The position numbers and the translations under genes were made by a program. Source: Labyrinthula sp. Ha (lineage: Eukaryota; Sar; Bigyra; Labyrinthulida; Labyrinthulaceae). From it: a stretch of DNA of 64,000 bases. The stretch lies in the NCBI GenBank assembly GCA_015227615.1, contig JAALGZ010000082.1:1-64000 (forward strand), given 5' to 3'. Each line of letters opens with the position of its first letter. Position 1 is the stretch's first letter. Of this stretch, positions 37,950 through 49,400 are shown piece after piece. Under the pieces are notes generated by a model. The model searched no databases. It had not been told where the DNA came from and saw nothing but the letters and a program-made list of their open reading frames with translations.

Positions 37950-40900
37950 GAATCTAACTAGTGTATTTCTGTTTATTACTTCTGTTTTCGCTTCTATTGA
38001 GTTTGTTTAGTCTTCTAGGACATGTGGAAGCACCTTCCTGCTTTCTAAATTTTGTTCCTGTAGCTTTACTGTATCTCCCAGTGGTCTGATAACACACCAC
38101 TTTCAACTTTATTCTTACTTCGTTCTGACTCGTGCTTGTACCCAACTTTCCGAATTACCTTAGCTACCGTACTATACTCTGTTTTTGCTTAGAAATTATT
38201 CAACTCTGCATCCCATTGCTCTACAGTAAGCTCAGCACGTAAGATCTTAGTCTTACACAAGTCCCTTCCTGGGTTAAAATAGGCTGCCTCCAAAGTGTGC
38301 CATAATTCTGATATTCAGGCGTGGCCCACCCAGCTCTTACATGCCATCCCCAGCAATACAGCTCCAGCTTGCTATTTCCTCATTGGAGCCTTTCTAGCAA
38401 CTTACACTTCTTCTATGGAAATCTTCCTGGATAGTATGACTTGCCATACAGCATGTCCTTGAAACTAAACTGTTTCGAAAGAACTCCGTGAAGATTCGAG
38501 CTATTAGAAGAGTCTCATTATTGTGCATTAACATACCTCCCTGTATTAAATGATGTCCTACATGTGCCGTTGTCTCGACCAAAGTTAACCTTTCTATCAC
38601 TTCTAAGCCAATCTCCGCTACCTATTTTATAACTATGGAATACCGATTAGAAAGGATCTATATATTGCCAAATATTCAACAGCAAACAACTTCTGCAACA
38701 CAATATCTTTAAGTCTTACATTCGGCTCCCTATCAAAAGCTATTATAACTCGCCTGGTTCGGGAAGTAGATGTCATGTTCCTTCACGGATAGTCCGTAGC
38801 GACCAAGCCCAAAGTTCTCAAAGAACGAAGGCCTTTAAATATGCTTTCTTTTATTGGTATGCTCAAATATAGTTGCACAAATATGATTTTTGTATCTGGA
38901 GAAGATTGAGTACACTGAGTTGTATAAGAAGAAGGTAAACTATGTTGGGTTGATATTATTGCCATAGCTTGTTTGCGTACATATGTAGATAGTATTTTCA
39001 CACTTGCAGTACCAAAACCAAATCAAAGTAAAGAAATTAATCAGCTTAGGGCTGGTTTGGATGCTGGTTCTTAAGTATATAGCCTTTGTAATTAATTTGC
39101 TTATACATAACACTGATGCCCTTTTACTGCATCCCCAGATGTTCCATTCTTCTTGCTTCGTTTTATCCACTTTATTGTCTTGTAGATAATCAGCTGCTCT
39201 CCTGTAACATTGTTACATGCCACTGTTGATGCTTCACCTTGGAGTTTCTTTCTTTAATGATCGATGAAATAACCTTCTCATAGCTGTTTTGGCATCAAAT
39301 ACAGGAACTACTGCTCGTATTGCTTCGTAATATCCACCAGCTTTGGTTTCTAACCCGCCTTCTTAAACTTCTGGATGGGTAAAGTGATATGGTTGTACGT
39401 AGTCCCAAGATTTGCAACACATTTGTACCTATGAGCAAAACCGAGAATATCTCTTTCACTAAATATGTTGTAACCTGTGGAAAAGTAACTACCCAGGGTG
39501 TGGGTCCTTTCGTCACTTGTATGCGGACGTCCGTGATAATATATCGTTGAAGCTCAACTTCTTTCTTATCTGCCACCTTGTCTGTTGACAACAAATAATG
39601 AACATAGTCATTCTTGTCCATGGGTAGATAGGGAAAACAAATCCCACAGGATGTGCAGGTAAGTGTTCACAGGAATACAATATAGATTATGACCCTCCAC
39701 ACTGACCCACTACTCGGAATGAAACGACGACTTCTACTATTTTAAAGTTAATGCGTCTACCACCTGTCCATGTAGTTTTAGAACTCGAAATCCATTGAAT
39801 ATATTTCGCAGTGTCATCCAATGTCTGAGACATCTGAGAAAAGCAGATATCCACAAAAAATATGGCTCAGCTCCGACCAGTTTCTGCTGTGAATCATCTA
39901 ACCTTTAATAGACTTCTTGTTTCTCCCTCCTTGTGACATCTCCCGACCGACATCCACTTTCTTGTATCAACATGTGATTGCTTACCTGTCCGTCCACCTA
40001 ATCAATAAAATCTTAAATCTTAGTGAGGAGTGTAGAGAAACCAAACTTTCTGAAAGAGTCTTTCGGCCAAGACTGCGTTGCACTTCAGATATTACCTGAT
40101 GCTCGGATTGTCCTAGAAGACATCATGAGGAAATTAGTTCCCCTCATCGTAAACATCTAAAGGGCTTTACTGTATCCTGTAGTTATCTGTTTCAACCATC
40201 ATTTATTCTGGAATTCTAATAAACATCGTATTTATTCTTTCTTAAAGCGATCAACTACCGTATGGATACCCGAGGATAAAAACTTGTAATCCTGCTACCA
40301 GGCCTTCCTTGGTGAAACATTTGTAAAGCCTAGTGTCTTAAAAAATTCCAATTTATTATCTTAGTTCCTTTTTTTTATCTCAAAAACTCTATTATCAGCT
40401 TTGGAACTTCCATATTCATTCTGTGTGAGTCTTCCCAGATAAGCAGATATGACTCAAACCCTTGCCATTCAGTAGACTGCTGGAACGTACCTTCACCTCT
40501 TTTTTCAGCCGGAAACAATTTCACAACTAGCTTCCCTTCAACAAGTTTCTACATTGAGCTTAGTAACTCGTTCCTATTCGTCAAGATGCCTGCACAAACC
40601 TGGATACTCTGTGGCGAGCCTCTCGGTCCTTTGCATACAGATCTGCCAATGTATAAGGGTGGCTTCCCATAGCCTCTTTTATGTTTTGGGGAGATTATAG
40701 TTAGGGTATAGTTTATGATATTTTTCTGCTTTTACCTAAATGCACGGAAATAAACAGGATATTAATATTTATGATGGGTTTTATAGTTGTATATTTTTCA
40801 CTTAAGCGAACCATAAATACTAAAAGAAATACAATCAAACTTTTTCGTATTCCATTGACGAAATTCTTTACCTACTATGTACCATGCCACTTCAAGGAAA

Positions 40901-43600
40901 TTATATATTTATAAGCCTTCGGTTATTTACTTGTCGCCCACACTTATTCCCCCAATGAGAATTGGATTTTCTTTAAGGACAACCAGACATTCAACACATT
41001 TCTATATCCTAGTATTTCTTCTCAAAATCTCTGATCACGTTTCCTTAAATCGCTTTCAGCTATTGCTGGATTGCATACAAATATTATGAGTTCGTCACTG
41101 GAATGTAAACTATTTGATTCTCTCGATTCACACTTTCTTCGTACCCACGGGTTGTTGCATATGGTGCATACTGACCCCCCCCTTATAGGAAGCTACAATG
41201 GGTATTGCTCCTTCCAAAGAATATATTCTTGGACAAAAACCGGTGCTACTTTAGACCCTATTGTTAATATGACTCAACACTATCCGTAACAGTTCTATTC
41301 ATCTTGTAGTGCCAAGATTCAAAACTGAAAAGAGGGCCCGTAACAATTTCAACATCACATTGTTTTCTCTTTCCACTCTACCATCGGTCTAAGTTAGGTA
41401 CATCATTTACAGTAAGTAGTTTCATCAAAATGATTTGGACACCTATGGTATAAGGTCATTACATAAACAAAGCCCTAGTCGCTGCAGACAATAGAAATTG
41501 ACACACTTGGGAGGTTTACTCTTATTTCCATATTGCAAATCAGTTTCTTGAAACCAAGAATATCTGCATAATCGAATGATACCGTCTACCCAAATCAAAC
41601 GTGAATACTATCAGATACTTTTCCCGAACGCTCAAATAATCCGCACGGCCCATCATGTTTACTTGTCAAGACTACAAAATCTCGCTGAAAAGCTCATGAC
41701 TATATTCAATCGACGGCTACACTGCACACAAAAACCTTGTAAGTTCACAACAACATCACTCACCATAACAAGATTTGCACATTCCATATAATGCTCTTTT
41801 GATATTTGCACCATATTCTCGCTCATGGGATGCTCACCTGTAACATTACTCTGGGAGAACATTCTCCCCGTATATCACGTAGGAAAGACAAGGTACCCAT
41901 TACAGAGAAACACGTTTTCTAAATTACAAAAGTTAAAAACTTATTTTTTTCCAATTTCCTTAATCCTCCACAAATTTTCATCTCTAATAATCTATAATTC
42001 TTGTCCCAATAATCCGTAACCAGAAACAAGAATTATTTTAGTGAATATGAAACTCATTAGAACTATTTGTCCGATAATTTTCAGATTTATTAGATCTTAG
42101 AGTTTTTTTCTTTCTTTTGAATCCTCCTCACCAATTCCCCCCTAGCTTAACTATTAGTTCTTCCGCTATTTAATCTGCTAATTAAATATCCGACACCTGC
42201 ATAAAATTCACATGTTCTTTGTAGCCCTATCTCGACACCTAGTTGGTGGTCACTTTTCGAGTTCCGGTTATATAAAAAAGACAGCAGAAGTCCCTGCGCA
42301 TGCGTCGTTTATATATCAAATCTACCTACTTCGCTATTCGTTCTTCCTTTGGTTAGGCTAAAGAATTATATTCAAATGTCTCGAAAATGATGCATAGTAT
42401 TGAAGATATAGTACAAATAATTAGAAGTTACAAACAAATTAATTACATTTACTCTGGAAATAAGTGAAAGAAGGAACATAAGATGCAATTTATTTTTGTT
42501 TTCAATTCTACATAGCAATTCCGAACCCCATAAAGACTCGCCTACATGAGTAAGCAATTCAATATCGACGGTCTGATGTTAGCACTTAAGCGAATTTCTA
42601 GAGAAGCTGCTACCAGCTTCTTAAATATCTTTATGAGCAGTAGGTCATGTCGAATCATTCCAATAAGATGCCAAATGGTTTTTTTTGTTTTTTGTATTCT
42701 ACCTAAATTTAACAATATTAAGCTACTGTAGGTGATGTCGATAATGGTCCTAAAACATTTGACCCTTTTTATGCTATGGCAGAATAGCTACTGACATCCA
42801 TTTAATGAGATACAATATGGCTCTAAATATGTTGAACTATGTGCGCATAGAATCTTCAGTATCTTATCTTGATATTTATCAGTGAATCTCTATCTGTCTT
42901 CACGGATCTATCTCCTGAGCCCAAGGTTGAATTGTTGGTTAAATCAAGCTTTGTCAGATTAAGCACCGAGCTCTTGCTTTTGCATCTCTCTAGATATAGT
43001 TTGGTTGTTCCTGAAAATTTTTCATTCTTTTACAAATATCTAAGTATCATCTAACCATTAGGACTCTCGTAAGATTTGATTTCCGAAGACCTCTTGACCA
43101 CTGCTAGCATTCAATATCTAATCATTAATCCGATCGCCATATGTAAATTGAGTACTTCAAGCCCCTATTCGTGTACATCAAATCATATAGCGACCAAGCT
43201 TCGTCGAGATTATTAAGTAATTCTGGATATTTTTAATTAGTTCGGAATTTATTGAAGCACTAAATCACATTGAAAATTGCAGAGAATTTGTATATGTTCG
43301 ACTGCCATGAGAATTACATCATCCATTCAGAGAGACTTCCAGTAATAACTTCTATAATCCGATTTACTATAGTTAAATCCACCATCATTGGAATTTTTTG
43401 GTGGTGACTTAGGGACAAAATGCTGGAGATGACAAGTTAAAAGTATGATCTTTTTTTGTTGTTGCACCACTCATAAGATCATCTAATTTATCTCATAGAA
43501 ACTCTCCTTCATGCCCTAGTCGGGGTGGATATAGATTGAAAGTCCTTGTAATAGACCTGAGATTAAAATATATCAAAATTATGTGAAATATTTGACAAAC
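37950..43600 (-). mobile_element. Weathered LTR-retroelement debris, at least two elements
   Basis: Minus-strand translations keep faint retroelement signals: an aspartic-protease end (LLIGTNVLQILGL) near 39380-39480, an RT catalytic-box neighbourhood (GMLMHNNETLLIARIF) near 38460-38560, and another RT-like box (MDDVILMAVEHI) near 43290-43335. Gag-like coding flavour is seen near 40300-40520. Protease followed by RT along the minus strand fits a Ty3-type order for the lower part. The second RT-like trace implies another element. Both are heavily broken and old; no LTR pair was found. The interval 40600-43200 has no clear signal of its own. A run of eight C lies at 41175-41182. Confidence 0.4.
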
Positions 43601-44638
43601 CCTTTGATACAAAACAAATATTCAAATGTATCTACTATGCCTCCTCCAGTTGTTTTATCTTTGTCTCATCCAAGCTTTGCTCGGTTTGAAATTGTTGAAA
43701 AAAGTTCTTATTCCCAGTTAAACTATTTCATCGGATAGATAGTTTTTCTCCGTTGATTTTAAAAGACTATCAAACTCTCCACGTTCATAATGAGGAAATC
43801 ATACCGCTACATAATCTTGTGATTCACCTGAAATGAATAGGTTTGGAGCTCTAGGCTTCTGAACCGCTCCTTTCTTGGAGCTGGTATCATGCTTCAACTT
43901 TACTCTTACAATTTCTAATGTATTATATTTCAAATTTTTCTACCCCCACCTATTATAAGCTAGCCTTTCTGCCTTCTAAGAATTTAGCAGACTAACTATA
44001 AACAGTTTTATTTACCAGCCTCTGAGCTATATACACTCTTGCTTTGACTCGCCCCGAGATCACAATTTAAACCCCCTCCCTATCCCCCAGTCAAGTGTCC
44101 ACTCCTAAATACATTTATACTATAAAACATCAATATTCCCACCCGATTACATCACTGTATTTGCTTAGACAACGTGTTTATTTAGGATACCTGGGTATTC
44201 TATACACATTTTCCTTCAGTGAAACAATATATACAAATGTTGTTTTCCATAGCATTTTTTTTGCTTGTCCCTTCTGAAGTTATTTTTAGAGTTCATGGGA
44301 TGCTAAGGTTGGCTGTATGTCATTGGGGGATGACATATCTAGTGGGCTTAGGTTCCCTGAGGACAAAGAATCTATAATTGATGGGTTAAGGTGTTTTGTT
44401 ATGGGAAACCATGTAAGTGTGTTTTATATTACATACTTGCATACTAAACCACGTCATTATTGTATTATAGGAATATGAAATATAAGTGTTAAGAACTGAA
44501 ATACACAAAACTTATGTATATTAAGAGTGGTGGTATTCCAACTTATTCATTTCAACTAACCAATGTTGCATTACCACATTTAAAAAACTATCAGGAGCCT
44601 TGAAAGTTGAAACCAAAGCAAAGGCAAAGAATTAGAAA
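43600..44638. other. Intergenic, with a possible orphan exon near 44290-44485
   Basis: Mostly featureless. From about 44291 the plus strand becomes G-rich and open. A possible exon, ending near 44406 and followed by a GTAAGT donor and a TAG acceptor about 58 nt later, would read ...FVMGNH, then EYEI and stop. A TTTTTAG acceptor precedes it. The putative intron is longer than the 27-30 nt seen elsewhere, and no upstream exon was found. Confidence 0.25.
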
Positions 44639-45442
44639 ATGCAGCATAACATCTTCAAAGCAATTCAACATGGAATAAAATATTCCCAAACACGAACAAT
44701 TTTAAAATATAGAAGTTCATCAACCTGGGGCTCAGTAGGTTTGCTTAGATATGGAGAAGAAATGCGAAGAAACAGGAAACTTGAAGATTGGGCTAGGCAA
44801 ATGTTTGGTGATCAAACTGAAGTGGATATCAGAAGAAGCGGAAAATATGTCAATGTAAATATGGAATTTCTCCACGGTCAATTCACGTCTTCTGAACTTG
44901 ATAATATGCAGAAGAAAGCTGATCTTTTTTCTGAATATATTTCAACAAGAGAAGAAAAAGTTCCTGTATTTTTCACATTTAACATCCTTCCAAAGTTTGA
45001 AACGAAACTTTCTGAAAACATCCCGAACCTTAGAGAAAAATCTGGGTTTGAACAAGCTGCAGCCAGAGAGGTTCACGGATCCTTACTTACTCTTGATCGA
45101 AGAGCTGGACGTTTGGCAAGATTTATTGCCAAAGAGATAGAGAAAGATGCAAAAAATACAGGTTCTTTGTTAGAATTTGTAGGTAAAAGATTATCAGAAG
45201 AAAGATACTTATCTGAAAATACAGTAACTCAGGGTTCAGGTGGATTCAGGTTGCAGATTAAGGGAAGAATACAAGGAGTACGAGGAATTGGGCCTTCAAG
45301 AAAGAGTGTCTATAAAATAGAAGAAGGAACTTTACCTAGACAAACTATCAAAGAAGAAAAATATATGGATTATGGATTCGCAGAGGCAAGAACTATGTAT
45401 GGAATGTGTAGTATAAAAATATGGTTACACAAAAGAAAATAA
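44639..45442 (+). CDS. Mitochondrial small-subunit ribosomal protein uS3 (nuclear-encoded)
   Basis: Single-exon protein of 267 residues, stop TAA. The C-terminal 70 residues match the ribosomal protein S3 C-terminal domain: GGFRLQIKGRIQG (family G-x-K-x-x-x-x-GR-x-x-G), then LPRQTI, DYGFAEARTMYG and the closing IKIWLHK (family YG-x-x-G-x-K-V-W-I). The middle (about 55-115) could hold the KH-like domain but is diverged. Residues 1-40 are basic, Ser/Thr-rich and nearly free of acidic residues, as expected of a mitochondrial presequence. The length suits an organellar uS3. It would bind 16S-like rRNA in the small-subunit head near the mRNA entry. Its stop codon is one base from the stop of the convergent neighbour. 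A plastid destination is a less likely alternative. Confidence 0.78.
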   Translation: MQHNIFKAIQHGIKYSQTRTILKYRSSSTWGSVGLLRYGEEMRRNRKLEDWARQMFGDQTEVDIRRSGKYVNVNMEFLHGQFTSSELDNMQKKADLFSEYISTREEKVPVFFTFNILPKFETKLSENIPNLREKSGFEQAAAREVHGSLLTLDRRAGRLARFIAKEIEKDAKNTGSLLEFVGKRLSEERYLSENTVTQGSGGFRLQIKGRIQGVRGIGPSRKSVYKIEEGTLPRQTIKEEKYMDYGFAEARTMYGMCSIKIWLHKRK

Positions 45443-45443
45443 A

Positions 45444-46460
45444 TTACTTTTGTTTCAACTCCTCAATCTTTCTTAAGGCAAGATAAAGTCTTCTCTCCAA
45501 GAAACTAATCTCCTGCTCATGCTGCGTTTCATTATTTTCCACTGGCTTTTTCTTCAACTTCTCAATTGTTTTCTTTTGATCTTCTATTGTATTCCTTAAT
45601 TGTTTTGTCTCTTTAATAAGTTTCAACTCTGTTGTTTTCAACTTCTGCTTCAAGTTTTTTTTTTGCTGGGTCAAATTCTTGTTTTCTTTCTCCAACTTCC
45701 TAATTAGTTTGCATCTTTCTCTAAAAAACTCCTCTGTCAACTTAATTAACTCCTCCTCATCACTTGCGAACAAATTCTGCACAAGTTGATCTACAGTTTC
45801 AACCTCGGCCACTTTTTCCTCATCTTCTGGTTGAGATACTTTCATCTCCAGTTGAGTTTTCTCGAGCTCTCTAAGTTTATCTTCAAGTGCCAGGATATTA
45901 TTCTTTTGCTTCTTAAATACATCTGTAACATGTTTTTTCAACTGATCTTCACCTATAAGAATATGTTTATTATGCTTTCTTTTCCTTGTGTTAATTCCAT
46001 CACTTGAAACAAACTCTTTTTCATTATTTATAATATTTTGACACATAAAACATATTTTATTATTTCCAAAACTTCCATCTTGTTCTAGACAGCATTCTAT
46101 GTGCATATAGCCTTTGCATCGAATGCACATATCTGATTGCTTCTCTTCTTCATCAACCTCAATCTTGTTCTTGCAGTTCAAACAGTGACTGCAAAAAATT
46201 CCTAACCCAACAGTGATATTCTGAACAAGGTTGTTGTAAATATTTATGTATTTAACCAATTGATACATTTGATAACTCTGCTCATGAATTTTCTCCTGTA
46301 CTTGATATATGTTGGTAATATTTGTTAACTCAATCCTTGATTTAAACTTGGGAATCTCCAAGCACTGATTTTCAGCATCAAACTTTGCAAAATACAAAAT
46401 CTTCGTTTCTTCCTCTTGGTAGAAGAAAATATTTTCATTCAGAATATCTTCTCGTACCAT
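45444..46460 (-). CDS. PHD-like zinc-finger protein with C-terminal coiled coil
   Basis: Single-exon protein of 338 residues, stop TAA. Residues about 89-145 carry regularly spaced cysteines and one histidine: CSHC, CIRC, HIEC and CFMC, in a C4HC3-like order typical of PHD or related treble-clef fingers. A basic patch (TRKRKHNKH) at about 157-165 could be a nuclear localisation signal. Residues about 170-338 are Lys/Glu/Leu-rich with heptad character and are very likely a long coiled coil, interrupted by an acidic stretch. PHD fingers usually read histone-tail states, so a chromatin role is possible, but no known family is recognised and the finger is unusual in its first half. Its 3' end abuts uS3m tail-to-tail. 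Confidence 0.65.
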   Translation of the reverse strand: MVREDILNENIFFYQEEETKILYFAKFDAENQCLEIPKFKSRIELTNITNIYQVQEKIHEQSYQMYQLVKYINIYNNLVQNITVGLGIFCSHCLNCKNKIEVDEEEKQSDMCIRCKGYMHIECCLEQDGSFGNNKICFMCQNIINNEKEFVSSDGINTRKRKHNKHILIGEDQLKKHVTDVFKKQKNNILALEDKLRELEKTQLEMKVSQPEDEEKVAEVETVDQLVQNLFASDEEELIKLTEEFFRERCKLIRKLEKENKNLTQQKKNLKQKLKTTELKLIKETKQLRNTIEDQKKTIEKLKKKPVENNETQHEQEISFLERRLYLALRKIEELKQK

Positions 46461-48450
46461 ATTTGTATTATCGAGTACTTAGAGGAATACAATAGTGATG
46501 TAGATCAGAAAAGCGTTGCAAGTTTTCCTTTTCTTCTTGAGTTTTGAACTACTTTAGAGTCTTTATTAAATACCAGCAAAACAACTAATCAATATAATAA
46601 CAACCAAATTTAATTAGATTCCTAAAATCTTACGTTATGTTTGTAGGGAAGAAATGTATGTGGTTCTTAGCAATAAAATTGGTTTTATATTTACCTGAAA
46701 GATTTTTCTTGTTGTTTAACTTAGAGTTAGTTTGGTCTTAATGACGTGGCTTTTTGTAATGAAGAAGCAGAATTAAGGTATCCTTATTGGGAGAAATTAA
46801 CGGTAGTTTCCTTTTACTTCTGCTTATATCTGTTTATTATAGGAAATTTTGGGAACTGGCTAAAACTACAATTCTGTTGGAGTCCAAAAAACAGTAAATG
46901 AAAATTTTTCTTGAAGATAAGACAATCCTTTACAGAGCTTTCTTTCATTTTGGCAAAATCAGTTACTGTTCTTCTTGCGCTTTCAGAGAAAGAAACTTTG
47001 ACTTAAAAGATATCTGAAGGAAATGAAGCAGTTTCAACAATTTCAAATTAAAAGATTCCTTCTTTTTACTTTTGTAATATAATATTTGGTAAGTTTGACT
47101 CTGGTTATATTCAACTGCAGAGATGAATTCGAATACTTGTTTGTTGATCAAGTTATCGATGAAGTTGCAGTAAAGTCCGTTACTGTTCCGAAAACAGATG
47201 TCGGGCAGTTATTATGTTTGTCACAGCTGTTTATTTAATTATAAGGTTTTCTATTAAAGCTATACTTAAGAGTGGACCCTTTATCCTTTGATTGTTAGTT
47301 ATTGTCTATTATAACTTTAAAGAAAACAAACTTTGCTTTTGAATGCTATTAATTTTTTAGTGACATCATTGGTTTTCAGTTTCTAAGTAAACTCTTACTA
47401 TTCAGTCTAATTGTATAATAATGTAGATGAAAATACATTAAGTTCTGAAAATATTCCTCAACTGAAACTATTCCAGGAACACTGGAAAACAATGTATTAT
47501 ATTGGAGAGTGCCAACATTAATATCCTCAACCTATTTAAAAGGATGGGATTCATGAAGGAACTGGGGAGTGGTATTATAGATGAAAAAGTTTAAGAGCTA
47601 GATGGGGAAAACATAGGAAAACTAAATGGCCTTGTATCAACTTCAAGAAAGAAAGAACTTGGTCAAGAAGTGGTAGTGAACAAGGTTGTGAAGAAAGATT
47701 CTGAATTTTAAAAAGTGGGAGTAAATTTAGTTGTTTTTATAATCATAGAACTTGGAATTCTAAAATTTTAACAAATTATTTCCCCTTATATTTATATGTC
47801 TTCGTTTTTTAATCTAATTGTTCTGGCAAAAGCACTAACGGCTTTACATACAGCTGTAGAGAAATAAACACTAACGACCTTATATGTTACAGCAAAATAT
47901 CTGTCAATATTACATTTCCATAAATATTACCGTTGTGACAAAGATTTCTCCTGATATTCAGCTATATGTTATTGTAACTTTAGGGGATTCTCATACCACT
48001 TTGTCCATAAAGTGTCATTCAAATGACTCCAAAATAATATTATTTTAGAAATATACTACCATTGTACCTTCAACTATTATTTTGTTTAACTTTCTGTTAA
48101 ATGGTGGACAGAATTCATGAAACCAAACAAGCTAGCTAAAAACGGAAAATTTGCAAAAAGAAATGAAAAGAAAAAATTTATATACCTGTTGTATTATTGA
48201 ATAAATATGCATGTAAAAACCTCAAGAGAGTAGTAGGTATCTCTAACTCTAATATATGTTCTAATCCTTAACTTTAATCCATTGAATATTAGCACAGAAT
48301 CATTTGAATGAAGTTTCACTCAAGAATCATTCAAAGCCAAAACGGTATAACAGCCTTGAGGCGTGTGAGCTAGTATAAGAGCATAAGGGATATACTTAAC
48401 CAAAACATGGAATAACCTTTTGTCCTTTAACGAATATTAAAACTACATCT
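46461..48450. other. Intergenic, no gene recognised
   Basis: AT-rich DNA upstream of the zinc-finger gene. A weakly coding-like plus-strand patch near 47500-47700 (Lys/Glu/Gly-rich in one frame) may belong to LINE debris that becomes recognisable further right; not enough to annotate. Confidence 0.4.
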
Positions 48451-49400
48451 GTCTTTAAACTATGAGATCCTCCTGTAAAAAGAGTTTGTTGCAACAAGAG
48501 AGGGAACAAATTGTGAGAGAATGTAATAATAAGAAGTTGTCATCAGCATTTATGGAAACACAATGTAAACTAATCGCAATGAATACCGATAGATGCATCA
48601 TTCAAGGGTACACTATGTCTCCATCACATGCAGTCTTTCCTAAATTGCGCAATAGAGGCACTAGTGGAAATCACCTTGGGGACCATATAGCTGAGTGCTC
48701 TCAAATTTTGAGCCATGGCTTTTGCTAATGATACAAATATTTTCTCTGGGCATTTCACCAAAGAAAATGTCTAATGCTCCAACTCATGAAGACAGAAGTG
48801 ATCAGTGGAATAATAGTAAACATGAGGAAAATCAGTGTTATCAAAATATAAATACCCATAGGTGTGACTCGGAAGTTACCTGCAGAGTTCATTAACAACC
48901 TGATGAATAATTTCTACTAGTATTACTGTGACCTAAATATTCGCAAAGAGATTTATTTTCAATGCAACGGATAATCAAGATACTATGATAAAATCATAAA
49001 GAGATCCAAAATTGAAAAAAAATGATCCCTCTAAATACCTAAAAAGTAGTAACTAAGCTGTTCAGAGATAAAAAAGAAGGATATAATAACATTTGGAGGG
49101 AAGATAGTTGATACAAATATATTCAGATATCTGGATGTAGTCTTTAGCACCTCTCTAAATTCGTTTTTTTTATATTATTCTAAACTTGGAAAACACTGAA
49201 GAAGTTTTTAGTGAAAAAAACACATCTTAAAGTCAACTTCGTTAAGCAAGAGGATAAAATGTATAGTAGTATTATCTATGGGACTAGTGGTAATACTCTA
49301 TAGCGTGGAAAACTTGAGCATCCACTGGTAAGTGAAAATTAACTTAGTACCCTCCCAGGGAGATATAAGAAGCTAATATAGAATTGTAGCGACAATAGGG
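48450..49400 (+). mobile_element. Decayed non-LTR (LINE) retrotransposon fragment
   Basis: Successive plus-strand traces follow LINE reverse transcriptase order. QGYTMSPSH near 48600-48632 corresponds to family QGCPLSP. FANDTNIFSG near 48718-48750 corresponds to the catalytic F/YADD box, with the first Asp replaced by Asn. IFRYLDVVFS near 49128-49160 corresponds to FKYLG. IIYGTSGNTL near 49272 corresponds to the LLYGSE-T box. The frame changes and contains stops between these boxes, so it is a pseudogene. No endonuclease domain, 5' end or poly-A tail could be fixed. Confidence 0.55.

Noticed and set aside
41175-41182. C8 run as part of a G-quadruplex or telomere-like repeat
   Set aside because: A single homopolymer run without further G/C tracts nearby.
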